This document shows positions 16,210 to 23,730 of a stretch of DNA of 37,659 nt, piece after piece. The position numbers were made by a program, and so were the translations under genes. The DNA is from Gammaproteobacteria bacterium (lineage in GTDB: Bacteria; Pseudomonadota; Gammaproteobacteria; Thiohalomonadales; Thiohalomonadaceae). The stretch lies in the NCBI GenBank assembly GCA_026196575.1, contig JAPHSX010000061.1:1-37659 (forward strand), read 5' to 3'. Position 1 is the first letter of the stretch, and the number at the start of each line of letters is the position of its first letter. The notes beneath the pieces were generated by a model. The model had not been told where the DNA came from. It ran no database searches and saw only the letters and a list, made by a program, of their open reading frames with translations.

Positions 16210-17411
16210 TCGGCAACGCCCTGCTGCTGGCGCTGCGCTCCATCCGGCGCAACGTGCTGCGCTCCTTTCTCACCACCCTGGGGATCGTCATCGGTGTCGC
16301 CTCGGTGATCATCATGGTCAATCTTGGCAGCGGCGCCACCCTGCAGGTAAGCCAGCAGATCGCCAACCTCGGCAGCAACCTGCTCTTCCTGCATGCCGGT
16401 CAGCGCTTTGGCCCCGGCGCCCGCGCTCAGGCCCCCCCCTTCAAGCTGGCCGATGTGAACGCCATCGAGCGCGAGGTGAGCGGGGTCGCGGTGGCGGCGC
16501 CGCAATCGTCACAGGCGATGGTGGTGATCTTCGGTAACGAGAACTGGTCGACCAGCGTCAACGGCAGTGACAACCGCTACTTCGAGGTGGGCGGCTGGCA
16601 GCTGGCGCGCGGGCGCCTCTTTGGCGAGAGCGAGCTGCGCGCCGGCAGCAGTGTCTGTGCCATCGGCGAGACGGTACGCCGGCAGCTGTTTGGCGCACAG
16701 GACCCCATCGGCAGCACCATCCGCCTGAAGAAGATCGCCTGCGAGGTGATCGGCCTGTTGCAGAAGAAGGGGCAGTCGGCCGGCGGGAGTGATCAGGACG
16801 ACGCCGTGGTAATTCCGCTGCGCACCTTCTGGCGGCGCATCGCCGGCAACCAGAATGTCGATCGTATCCGCATCTCCGCCCGCGAGGGGGTCGCCACCGC
16901 CACGGTGCAGCGCGACATCGAGCGGCTGATGCGCGAACGCCGCCGCATCGGTGCGGGGGATGACGATGACTTCAGCGTGATGGACATGCAGGAGCTGGCG
17001 CAGACCCTCACCGGCACCACGCGGATATTGACCACCCTGCTGGGCGCGGTGGCGGCGGTGAGCCTGCTGGTGGGGGGGATTGGCATCATGAACATCATGC
17101 TGGTCTCGGTGACCGAGCGCACCCGCGAGATCGGTATTCGTCTGGCCATCGGCGCCCTGGCGCGCGATGTGTTGACCCAGTTTCTGGTCGAGGCGGTGGT
17201 GCTCTCCTCGCTGGGCGGCCTGGTTGGTATCCTGCTGGCCCTCGCCGCCTCCTGGTTTATCGCCGGACTGCTCGCCATCCCCTTCGTGGTGGAGCCGGGC
17301 ATGGTGCTGGTTGCCCTGCTCTTCTCCATGGTGATCGGTATCGCCTTTGGCTACTTCCCGGCGCGCAAGGCGGCGCGTCTCAACCCCATCGATGCCCTGC
17401 GCCACGAGTAG
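16206..17411 (+). CDS. MacB-like FtsX-family ABC permease
   Basis: 401 residues. The N-terminal helix (FLTTLGIVIGVASVIIMVNLG) is followed by a MacB periplasmic core domain (about residues 45-270) and three C-terminal helices. The FtsX motif GGIGIMNIMLVSVTERTREIGIRLAIGA is split here as GGIGIMNIMLVSVTERTREI and GIRLAIGA. The C-terminal signature is FPARKAARLNPIDALRHE. Translation starts at GTG 16206 inside the end of the ATPase gene. With its two upstream neighbours it forms a tripartite efflux or export system lacking its own outer-membrane component. Confidence 0.95.
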   Translation: MIGNALLLALRSIRRNVLRSFLTTLGIVIGVASVIIMVNLGSGATLQVSQQIANLGSNLLFLHAGQRFGPGARAQAPPFKLADVNAIEREVSGVAVAAPQSSQAMVVIFGNENWSTSVNGSDNRYFEVGGWQLARGRLFGESELRAGSSVCAIGETVRRQLFGAQDPIGSTIRLKKIACEVIGLLQKKGQSAGGSDQDDAVVIPLRTFWRRIAGNQNVDRIRISAREGVATATVQRDIERLMRERRRIGAGDDDDFSVMDMQELAQTLTGTTRILTTLLGAVAAVSLLVGGIGIMNIMLVSVTERTREIGIRLAIGALARDVLTQFLVEAVVLSSLGGLVGILLALAASWFIAGLLAIPFVVEPGMVLVALLFSMVIGIAFGYFPARKAARLNPIDALRHE

Positions 17412-17420
17412 CGGTAACGC

Positions 17421-19049
17421 CTACCCCCTCTCCACCATCTCCACCATACTCAGCGCCACCGCCTCCGCCACCTCGATGCCATCCACCGCCGCCGAGAGGA
17501 TGCCGCCGGCGTAGCCTGCCCCCTCGCCCGCCGGGTAGAGTCCCCGGGTGTTGATGCTCTGGTAGTTATCGCGGTTACGCTTGATACGCACCGGCGAGGA
17601 GGTGCGGGTCTCCACCCCGGTGAGCAGGGCATCGTGCATGGCATAGCCCTTGATCTGCCGCTCGAAGGCGGGCAGTGCCTCGCGCAGGGCGGCAATGGCA
17701 TAGTCGGGCAGGGCGGTGCTGAGGTCGGTGAGGTGGACCCCGGGGGTGTAGGAGGGGTGCACGCTGCCGAGCGCGGTGGAGGGTTTGCCCTGGAGAAAAT
17801 CGCCGACCAGCTGTGCCGGTGCATCGTAGTTGCTGCCGCCAAGCTCAAAGGCGCGCGACTCCAGTTCGCGCTGCAGTGCGATCCCCGCCAGCGGGTCATC
17901 GCCGGTAAAGTCCTCGGGGGTGATGCCGACCACGATACCGCTGTTTGCATTGCGCTCGGCGCGTGAATACTGGCTCATGCCGTTGGTTACCACGCACCCC
18001 TCCTCGGAGGTGGCCGCCACCACGGTGCCGCCGGGGCACATGCAGAAGCTGTAGACGCTGCGCCCGTTCTTGCAGTGGTGCACCAGCTTGTAGTCGGCCG
18101 CCCCCAGGTCGGCGTGGCCGGCAAACTGGCCGTAGCGGCACTGGTCGATGAGCGACTGCGGGTGCTCGATGCGAAAGCCGATGGAGAAGGGCTTGGCCTC
18201 GATGTAGACCCCGCGCCGGTAGAGCATCTGGAAGGTGTCGCGGGCGCTGTGGCCGATGGCAAGGATGAGGTGGTCGCAGGCGATCTGCTCACCGCCGGCC
18301 AGCACCACGCCACGCACCTGGCCCGCTTCAATCTCGATATCCGCCACTTTGCTCTCAAAGCGGAACTCGCCGCCGAGGACGATGATCTCGGCGCGGATCT
18401 TCTCCACCATGCTCACCAGGCGGAAGGTGCCGATGTGCGGCTTGCTGAGGGTGAGGATCTCCTCGGACGCCCCCGCCTTCACAAACTCCTGCAGTACCTT
18501 TACCCCCAGGTGGCGCGGGTCCTTAATCTGGGTGTGCAGCTTGCCGTCGGAGAAGGTGCCCGCCCCTCCCTCGCCAAACTGCACGTTCGACTCCGGGTTG
18601 AGCCTGTGCTCGCGCCACAGTGCCCAGGTATCTTTGGTGCGCTCACGCACCGCCTTGCCGCGCTCCAGGATCAGCGGCTTGAAGCCCATCTGCGCCAGCA
18701 GCAGACCCGCCATGAAACCGCAGGGGCCGGTGCCGATGATCACCGGGCGACTATTCAGCCCGTCAGGGGCGCGGGTGACGAAGTGGTACTGCGTGTCCGG
18801 TGTCGGGCGGATGGTGTGGTCAGCACTGAACTGCCGCAGCAGCTGCGCCTCCATCGACGCATCGGCCAGCGTCACATCCAGTGAGTAGACCAGCAAGATG
18901 GCGCTGCGCTTGCGTGCATCGTAACCGCGACGGGCCACAGTGTAGCTGCGCAGTGCCGAGGCCGGGATCTGCAGACGTTGCAGGATCGCCTGCGCCAGCG
19001 CCTCGGGAGCATGGCCCAGGGGAAGTTTGATCTCTGTGAGTCGCAACAT
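17421..19049 (-). CDS. FAD-dependent dehydrogenase, COG2509 type
   Basis: 542 residues. A small N-terminal domain (1-100) precedes a dinucleotide-binding motif IIGTGPCGFMAGLLLAQMG, then GKAVRERTKDTWALW and NVQFGEGGAGTFSDGKLHTQIKD, strongly conserved in this flavoprotein family. VYSFCMCPGG, the later GEGAGYAGGI and TRTSSPVRI are also typical. The reaction is unknown; some family members are annotated as FAD-dependent oxidoreductases. The gene converges on the ABC permease with a 9-bp gap. Confidence 0.93.
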   Translation of the reverse strand: MLRLTEIKLPLGHAPEALAQAILQRLQIPASALRSYTVARRGYDARKRSAILLVYSLDVTLADASMEAQLLRQFSADHTIRPTPDTQYHFVTRAPDGLNSRPVIIGTGPCGFMAGLLLAQMGFKPLILERGKAVRERTKDTWALWREHRLNPESNVQFGEGGAGTFSDGKLHTQIKDPRHLGVKVLQEFVKAGASEEILTLSKPHIGTFRLVSMVEKIRAEIIVLGGEFRFESKVADIEIEAGQVRGVVLAGGEQIACDHLILAIGHSARDTFQMLYRRGVYIEAKPFSIGFRIEHPQSLIDQCRYGQFAGHADLGAADYKLVHHCKNGRSVYSFCMCPGGTVVAATSEEGCVVTNGMSQYSRAERNANSGIVVGITPEDFTGDDPLAGIALQRELESRAFELGGSNYDAPAQLVGDFLQGKPSTALGSVHPSYTPGVHLTDLSTALPDYAIAALREALPAFERQIKGYAMHDALLTGVETRTSSPVRIKRNRDNYQSINTRGLYPAGEGAGYAGGILSAAVDGIEVAEAVALSMVEMVERG

Positions 19050-19244
19050 GGGTGCTCCGTGCCGGGGGAATGACGGAAAAGCGGCCTATATTACCCCCTC
19101 GGCCATGCACTGTCCCCTGTTCAATAATGGACTCACCCATGGGATCCAGGGCGAGATCGTACTGCTTTTTATCTGGGAATTATGCGGTGATCATTTCCCG
19201 TCGCACCATAGTAAAATGACGCGACCGCCATCCGAGAACCGACC

Positions 19245-20489
19245 ATGTCCACCGATAACCCCACCATAGCCAACGAAGTTAACCCCTTCTTCCAGCTGCT
19301 CAGCGACGCCGCCAATCAGGGGGCGTTGCAGCGCCTCATCCTGAGCAAATATATCGGTGCGGAGGAGGCGCTGAAGCGGCTGGTGGTACGCCCGCTGCTG
19401 CTGCGCGAGGTGGAGAGTCTCAGCTTTGTCTACAGCTACCAGACGCGCGACATCACCAGAAACCACCCGCGCACCGAGGGGCTGGCGCTGCTCGCCACGC
19501 TACTGGGCAGTGATTTCAAGAGTGCCCACCTCTTCACCCAACAGGAGGAGGTGCAGCTCAATATCACCAAAAAGGGCAAGGCGCAGCTGCACCGCCGCGC
19601 CAGCGCAGCGAGTGCAGAGGTGAGCCACCAACACGACCGGGAGAAGCGGCGCTTCGTGCCGCTGGAGCGGCCATTCCTGGTGGAGCTGGGGGTAACCGAT
19701 CGCCAGCACCAGCTGATCCCCGCGATGTCGCGCAAGTGGAAGCAGATCAACAAATTCATCGAGGTGTTCCAGCGCGCCTTCGACGCCTCGCCGCTGCAGG
19801 GCGCCGACTCGATAGAGGTCTACGACTTTGGCTCGGGCAAGGGCTATCTCACCTTTGCCATTCACGACTTTTTGCGCCATAGCCGCCAGCTTGCGGCAGA
19901 GGTGACCGGGGTGGAGCTACGCCAGCCGCTCATCAACCTCTGCACCACGGCCGCCAAGCGCCTGGGGCTGGAGGGGCTCACCTTTCGCGCGGGGGATGTG
20001 CGCCACTACACACCGGCGCGGCTGGATGTGATGATCGCCCTGCACGCCTGCGACACCGCCACCGACCATGCTATCCACATGGGCATTCGCAGCAACGCGG
20101 CGATCATTATGTGCGCCCCCTGCTGCCACAAGGAGGTGCGCCCGCAGATGCACAACCCGGCGGTGCTCCAGCCGATGCTGCAGTATGGCGTACACCAGGG
20201 ACAGGAGGCGGAGATGGTGACCGATGCCCTGCGCGCCCTGCTGCTGGAGGCCAACGGCTACGACACCCAGGTGTTCGAGTTTGTCTCGCTGGAGCACACC
20301 AGCAAAAATAAGATGATCCTGGCGGTAAGGCGCAACCAGCCGGGTGACGCGCAGCCGGTGCTGGCGCAGATCGCCGCGCTCAAGCAGTTCTACGGCATCC
20401 GTGAACAGTGTCTGGAGAGTCTGCTGCTGGGGCGACCGGATAGCCCTGACACGAGTTGCCCTGGCAACTGCGGCTGCCAGGGTTTGTAA
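19245..20489 (+). CDS. Class I SAM-dependent methyltransferase (Methyltransf_32-like)
   Basis: 414 residues. The SAM-binding motif is VYDFGSGKGYLTFAIHDFL with a following acidic residue in GVELR, then MIALHACDTATD and APCCHKE, the latter two typical of the RRNAD1/GSTCD/METTL25-like group. An N-terminal domain of about 180 residues precedes it, with FFQLLSDAANQGALQRLILSKY. The substrate is unknown; RNA is plausible from relatives. The last residues read CPGNCGCQGL, and their codons form a GC-rich hairpin. A divergent promoter zone of 195 bp separates it from the flavoprotein gene. Confidence 0.85.
   Translation: MSTDNPTIANEVNPFFQLLSDAANQGALQRLILSKYIGAEEALKRLVVRPLLLREVESLSFVYSYQTRDITRNHPRTEGLALLATLLGSDFKSAHLFTQQEEVQLNITKKGKAQLHRRASAASAEVSHQHDREKRRFVPLERPFLVELGVTDRQHQLIPAMSRKWKQINKFIEVFQRAFDASPLQGADSIEVYDFGSGKGYLTFAIHDFLRHSRQLAAEVTGVELRQPLINLCTTAAKRLGLEGLTFRAGDVRHYTPARLDVMIALHACDTATDHAIHMGIRSNAAIIMCAPCCHKEVRPQMHNPAVLQPMLQYGVHQGQEAEMVTDALRALLLEANGYDTQVFEFVSLEHTSKNKMILAVRRNQPGDAQPVLAQIAALKQFYGIREQCLESLLLGRPDSPDTSCPGNCGCQGL
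20459..20482 (+). terminator. GC-rich hairpin across the stop region of the methyltransferase gene
   Basis: CCCTGGCA, eight-base loop, TGCCAGGG is a perfect 8-bp stem followed by TTTGT. It is inside the last codons of the methyltransferase gene and 20 bases before the ribosome site of the next gene. It may be a weak terminator or attenuator; the T run is short. Confidence 0.5.
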
Positions 20490-20512
20490 CTTAACGAAAC
20501 GAGGAGAGTGCA

Positions 20513-20836
20513 ATGAGCATGATAAAGATCTGGATTGGTGGTCTGTTGGCGCTCTATCTGGCGGGCTGCACCTGGGTGCCGGTGAGCACACAGGGCGAGA
20601 AGGTGCGGGTGCTGACGGCGGCCGAGGTGGCTGAGTGCCAGCGCGTCGGCAAGACCACGGTCACCACCGCGGGCAGGGTGGCGGGACTGGAACGCTATGC
20701 AGAGAAGATCCAGGCCGAATTGCACACCCTGGCGCGCAACTCCGCCGTTGAGCTGGGCGGTGACACGGTGGTGCCGCTGGAGACCCCGGTCGAGGGGCGC
20801 CAGGTCTACGAGGTCTACCGCTGCATGCCGCGGTAA
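20513..20836 (+). CDS. DUF4156-type small lipoprotein
   Basis: 107 residues. The signal peptide MSMIKIWIGGLLALYLAGC ends in a lipobox (L-A-G-C19). The mature part, with VRVLTAAEVAECQRVGKTTV and ELHTLARNSAVELGGDTVV followed by YEVYRC, fits the DUF4156 family of small enterobacterial-type lipoproteins of unknown role. Two or three cysteines may pair. GAGGAGAG precedes the ATG. Confidence 0.85.
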   Translation: MSMIKIWIGGLLALYLAGCTWVPVSTQGEKVRVLTAAEVAECQRVGKTTVTTAGRVAGLERYAEKIQAELHTLARNSAVELGGDTVVPLETPVEGRQVYEVYRCMPR

Positions 20837-20920
20837 CCGGCCGTGGTTGTAGCGAAATCTATGGGTCACGGTACCAAGCGGGGTATAGTGCCCCCTTCAA
20901 CCAATGGCGAGGGCGTGGCG

Positions 20921-21169
20921 ATGGTGATAAAACAGCGTAAAGGGGTGTTGCAGCGGGTATCGCTGGGGGCGGGGGTTTTGGGATTTATTCTGGCAGTGGT
21001 GTGTGGCGTGCTGCTCTACGGGCGCATGGGCGAGACAACTGGGCACGACCCCATCACCGCCAGCCTGATGGCCTCCATCTTCTTCTTCCTCTGTGTCGGC
21101 GGCATCCTTACCTTTATCGGCATGTGCAACCTGCCCAATTTCAAGTTCGACCAGCCGAAGGAGGAGTAG
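20921..21169 (+). CDS. Small two-helix membrane protein
   Basis: 82 residues. A basic start (MVIKQRKG) is followed by a helix (LGAGVLGFILAVVCGVLLYG), a short polar loop and a second helix (ASLMASIFFFLCVGGILTFIGMC), then NLPNFKFDQPKEE. I do not recognise the family. The start at 20921 follows a weak GGCGAGGGCG; a longer frame from 20843 is not preferred. Confidence 0.65.
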   Translation: MVIKQRKGVLQRVSLGAGVLGFILAVVCGVLLYGRMGETTGHDPITASLMASIFFFLCVGGILTFIGMCNLPNFKFDQPKEE

Positions 21170-21205
21170 CGGTTTCCTCTTTTCGGGCAGTCGTCTCCTG
21201 AGCGC

Positions 21206-21748
21206 ATGAGTCAGCTCCCCTCCAGCTCCATTACCCTTAGCCTCTCGGCGCAGTGGGTCGACGACTATTGCCGCGATCTGGCACGGCGCACCTCATCGGC
21301 AGAGAAGCGCCTGGCGGCACTGGATGCACTGAACACCTTTGTGGGTGTGGCGGCCACGCCGGATGAACAAGCCACTGCCGCCTTTACCGCGATCCGCGCG
21401 ACCCTGATGCAGCATACCGAACAGGCGCGTGCCGAGTTGTTGCAACACTCTGCCACGCAGCTCGCCGAGGCACTGCGCCAGCAACAGCTGGCCCGTGCCG
21501 CCACCCTCTTCTCGGCACTATCACGCGATGCCTTCTGGCAGCTGCTGGAAAGGGTGGAGACGATCCTGGGACCGCAACAAACAGTGCAGCTTGCGGCCTG
21601 GTGCAAGGAGTGGCTGGCGCAGATGAAAGAGCTCGCGGCGCAACATAGCCCCTATCCCGATGCCATCGATTTCAAGGCATCCGGTATCGACCTTGCCGAG
21701 TACCTGATGATGAGCGACATCAACAAATTTTTTCACCACCTACACTAA
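21206..21748 (+). CDS. Hypothetical helical protein
   Basis: 180 residues, predominantly alpha-helical and rich in Ala, Leu and Gln, with no signal peptide or membrane segment. No catalytic motif is apparent. The N-terminus is MSQLPSSSITLSLSAQW and the C-terminus EYLMMSDINKFFHHLH. GC content and codon use match the neighbours, so it is likely a real resident gene. Function unknown. Confidence 0.65.
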   Translation: MSQLPSSSITLSLSAQWVDDYCRDLARRTSSAEKRLAALDALNTFVGVAATPDEQATAAFTAIRATLMQHTEQARAELLQHSATQLAEALRQQQLARAATLFSALSRDAFWQLLERVETILGPQQTVQLAAWCKEWLAQMKELAAQHSPYPDAIDFKASGIDLAEYLMMSDINKFFHHLH

Positions 21749-21826
21749 AAAGATCACAGCGCGCCAACTAACGAACGAAGGCGCTACACTTATGCCAAGC
21801 GAATAACTATCAGGAGGGAGACATAA

Positions 21827-22462
21827 GTGCTGCGATTCATTATGCGCCATATACTGACCGGGCTAATGACCATCCTGCCGGTAGTACTCACCCTCTACCT
21901 GCTCTACTGGTTCGCCGTCACCGCCGAGACACTGTTGGGGGATCTCATCCGCCTTGTCATTCCGGCGGCGATCTACTGGCCCGGCATGGGGCTGGCGGCA
22001 GGGGTGTTGGCGGCCTTTGTCATTGGACTGTTGATGCGCGCCTACCTGGTGCAGCGTCTGTTCGCCATGGGTGAGCAGTTGATCTACCACACCCCGCTAA
22101 TCAAGTCCGTCTACCGCGCGCTGCGTGATTTTCTCGACTACTTCTCGCCCAACAAGCCGAAAGAGTATGAGCAGGTAGTGGCGATAACATTTGGTGACAG
22201 TGGCATGCAGATGCTCGGCTTTGTCACCCAAAATGACTATCAGCGCCTGCCGGAAGATTTTCGTGATGACGAGAGCGTCCTGGTCTACATCCCGATGAGT
22301 TATATGATCGGCGGCTTTGCCGTATTGATGCCACGCAGCGCACTGCGGCCGGTGAATATGGGCATGGAGGAGGCGATGCGCTTTATTCTCACCGCCGGTG
22401 TCACCACCAGCGCCAGCAGTCGCCCCTCTGAAAAAAATGTGCAGCCGGAAAAGGATGGCTAG
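21827..22462 (+). CDS. DUF502 family inner-membrane protein
   Basis: 211 residues. Two N-terminal transmembrane helices (GLMTILPVVLTLYLLYWFAV and GLAAGVLAAFVIGLLM) are followed by IYHTPLIKSVYRALRDFLDYF, VAITFGDSGMQMLGFVT and VYIPMSYMIGGFAVLMPRSALRPVNMGMEEAMRFILTAGV, split here for length. These fit DUF502. The GTG at 21827 is used, preceded by AGGAGGGAG with ideal spacing. Function is unknown; homologues are conserved membrane proteins. Confidence 0.9.
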   Translation: MLRFIMRHILTGLMTILPVVLTLYLLYWFAVTAETLLGDLIRLVIPAAIYWPGMGLAAGVLAAFVIGLLMRAYLVQRLFAMGEQLIYHTPLIKSVYRALRDFLDYFSPNKPKEYEQVVAITFGDSGMQMLGFVTQNDYQRLPEDFRDDESVLVYIPMSYMIGGFAVLMPRSALRPVNMGMEEAMRFILTAGVTTSASSRPSEKNVQPEKDG

Positions 22463-22498
22463 AAAAATTTGTGACTACTCACACAGATATCGCTGTTT

Positions 22499-22550
22499 CG
22501 TAGGAGCGGCTCTGCCGCGATAGAGAGCGAGGGAGCCAGAGGCGCTCCTA
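22499..22550 (+). repeat. 52-bp REP-like repeat, copy 1
   Basis: Identical to 22602-22653. Its ends are imperfect inverted repeats (TAGGAGCGGCTCT and AGAGGCGCTCCTA), and its 5' half contains the palindrome GCGGCTCTGCCGC. The same 5' core recurs inverted at 13084. Confidence 0.85.
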
Positions 22551-22601
22551 CGGTTTATCCCCCTCATCCCGGCCCTAACGATGCACCGCGTGGCGACGTT
22601 G

Positions 22602-22653
22602 CGTAGGAGCGGCTCTGCCGCGATAGAGAGCGAGGGAGCCAGAGGCGCTCCTA
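22602..22653 (+). repeat. 52-bp REP-like repeat, copy 2
   Basis: An exact second copy of the unit at 22499, in direct orientation, separated by 51 bases of unrelated sequence. Direct tandem spacing of REP units is common in BIME-like arrays. Confidence 0.85.
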
Positions 22654-22774
22654 GGGTTTTTATCGTTGCCCCGATGTGAAGGGGTGGTAGCCATGTCAGG
22701 GTGCGAGTAGCTACGAAAAATTTGTGAGATGCTACTTCAATCGTTTTTCCGTTCAACTCTTCCAAGGATTAAAT

Positions 22775-23041
22775 ATGCGTAAACAAGTCGTTATGAGTGT
22801 ACTGGTAATGGCCATAACCTCACTCCTCAACCCCGTCACCACAGTGCACGCCGAGGAGGGTACCGCGTGGAGTGATATCAAAGAGGGTGCCAAGAAGACT
22901 TGGGGGGGCGTGAAGGAGGGCTCCAGGGAGGCATGGGGTGATGTCAAGGGGGAGTCGAAAGAGGTCGCCGGCGAGGTGACGCAGGGGTCGAAGGGCGCGT
23001 GGCAGTCGATCAAGGAGCTATTTACCGGAGATGAGTCATGA
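22775..23041 (+). CDS. Secreted protein with five tandem 11-residue repeats
   Basis: 88 residues. A signal peptide (1-26, ending VTTVHA) is followed by five consecutive 11-residue units: AWSDIKEGAKK, TWGGVKEGSRE, AWGDVKGESKE, VAGEVTQGSKG and AWQSIKELFTG. Each unit has W/A at position 2, a hydrophobic residue at 5, and Lys/Glu or Gly around it, a pattern of amphipathic helical repeats like those of LEA-type or apolipoprotein-like proteins. Periplasmic location is predicted. ATG 22775 follows AAGGA. Its TGA overlaps the ATG of the next gene (ATGA), so the two are coupled. Function unknown. Confidence 0.8.
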   Translation: MRKQVVMSVLVMAITSLLNPVTTVHAEEGTAWSDIKEGAKKTWGGVKEGSREAWGDVKGESKEVAGEVTQGSKGAWQSIKELFTGDES

Positions 23042-23379
23042 TCCATTTGCAACAGGCACTGCGCGCTTGGGGAACCCCCGACTTTAACGACGCATTAAAA
23101 CATGAGTTGGAGCAGCTGCCGGCGGAGCAGTTGCCACTGCAGCAGGGTTTGGCACACAGCTCCTATGTCAGTGGTGAATCCTTCAAGGTGATGGTAATTA
23201 ACGCGACCGACGCGGGGCCGCTGCTACGCTGCAAGGTCGGGGTCTTCTACACCGGCATCATTGCCGGCTGCAGCTGCGCTGACGACCCCAGCCCCACCGA
23301 CGTGCAGCCCGAGTATTGCGACCTGCAACTTGAGATCGACAAGGCAACGGCCACCACGGCGATCACGCTACTTCCGTAG
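23038..23379 (+). CDS. Hypothetical protein coupled to the 11-mer repeat gene
   Basis: 113 residues, cytosolic as far as can be seen (no signal or membrane helix). A central beta-rich part contains VMVINATDAGPLLRCKVGVFYTG, split as VMVINATDAG and LRCKVGVFYTG, followed by IIAGCSCADDPSP and EYCDLQLEIDKATATTAITL. This layout of strands around a C-x-C resembles small domains found near other stress genes, but I do not assign a family. It overlaps the upstream repeat-protein gene by four bases. Confidence 0.7.
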   Translation: MIHLQQALRAWGTPDFNDALKHELEQLPAEQLPLQQGLAHSSYVSGESFKVMVINATDAGPLLRCKVGVFYTGIIAGCSCADDPSPTDVQPEYCDLQLEIDKATATTAITLLP

Positions 23380-23405
23380 CGCGTCGCCGTGCATTACACA
23401 ACACG

Positions 23406-23597
23406 TTATTTGTGGGTAGGGCAGGTATTGACGCCCAGCATGGCGTAGAGCGGACAGCGCCCCATCAGCCCGGTCGCCAGCAGGATCACCCCCAGCCACC
23501 CCCACACCCCAATCGTCCCCATAAGGGTGAGCGCGATCAGGATCAGACCCACAATAATGCGTACTACCTTATCGATCATTCCCACATTGATGTTCAT
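23406..23597 (-). CDS. DUF2892 family membrane protein
   Basis: 63 residues: MNINVGMIDKVVRIIVGLIL, then ALTLMGTIGVWGWLGVILLATGLMGRCPLY and AMLGVNTCPT, split for length. The opening N-x-G-x(2)-D-x(2)-R-x(3)-G and the end R-C-P-L-Y-x-L-x-G-x-(N/S)-T-C define the DUF2892 / YgaP-like transmembrane family. ATG 23597 follows GAGGTGG; a GTG three codons earlier is less likely. Confidence 0.9.
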   Translation of the reverse strand: MNINVGMIDKVVRIIVGLILIALTLMGTIGVWGWLGVILLATGLMGRCPLYAMLGVNTCPTHK

Positions 23598-23730
23598 CGT
23601 CGCCACCTCGCTACACTCGCCTCAAGAGAGTAAGAATATAGACCAGAATCACGCCACGTGAAGGGGGCGCGGTTAACGAACACGACAATGGCACAGGCCT
23701 TTGCCCACTCTGCGGCGCGGGGTGTATTGT

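Larger units (their letters stand above)
22462..22727. repeat. 13-bp direct repeat bracketing two REP-like units
   Basis: GAAAAATTTGTGA occurs at 22462-22474, overlapping the DUF502 stop codon, and again at 22715-22727 just before the 88-residue gene. Between the copies lie the two 52-bp repeats. The 312-bp gap between the genes holds nothing else I can identify. Confidence 0.6.

Noticed and set aside
15499-17411. Fused MacB with a frameshift
   Set aside because: ATPase and permease overlap by 4 bases with proper start and full domain content each, the normal two-gene arrangement in many bacteria.
22475-22765. 96-residue minus ORF over the REP-like repeats
   Set aside because: Consists mostly of the duplicated 52-bp repeat; no ribosome site or conserved sequence.
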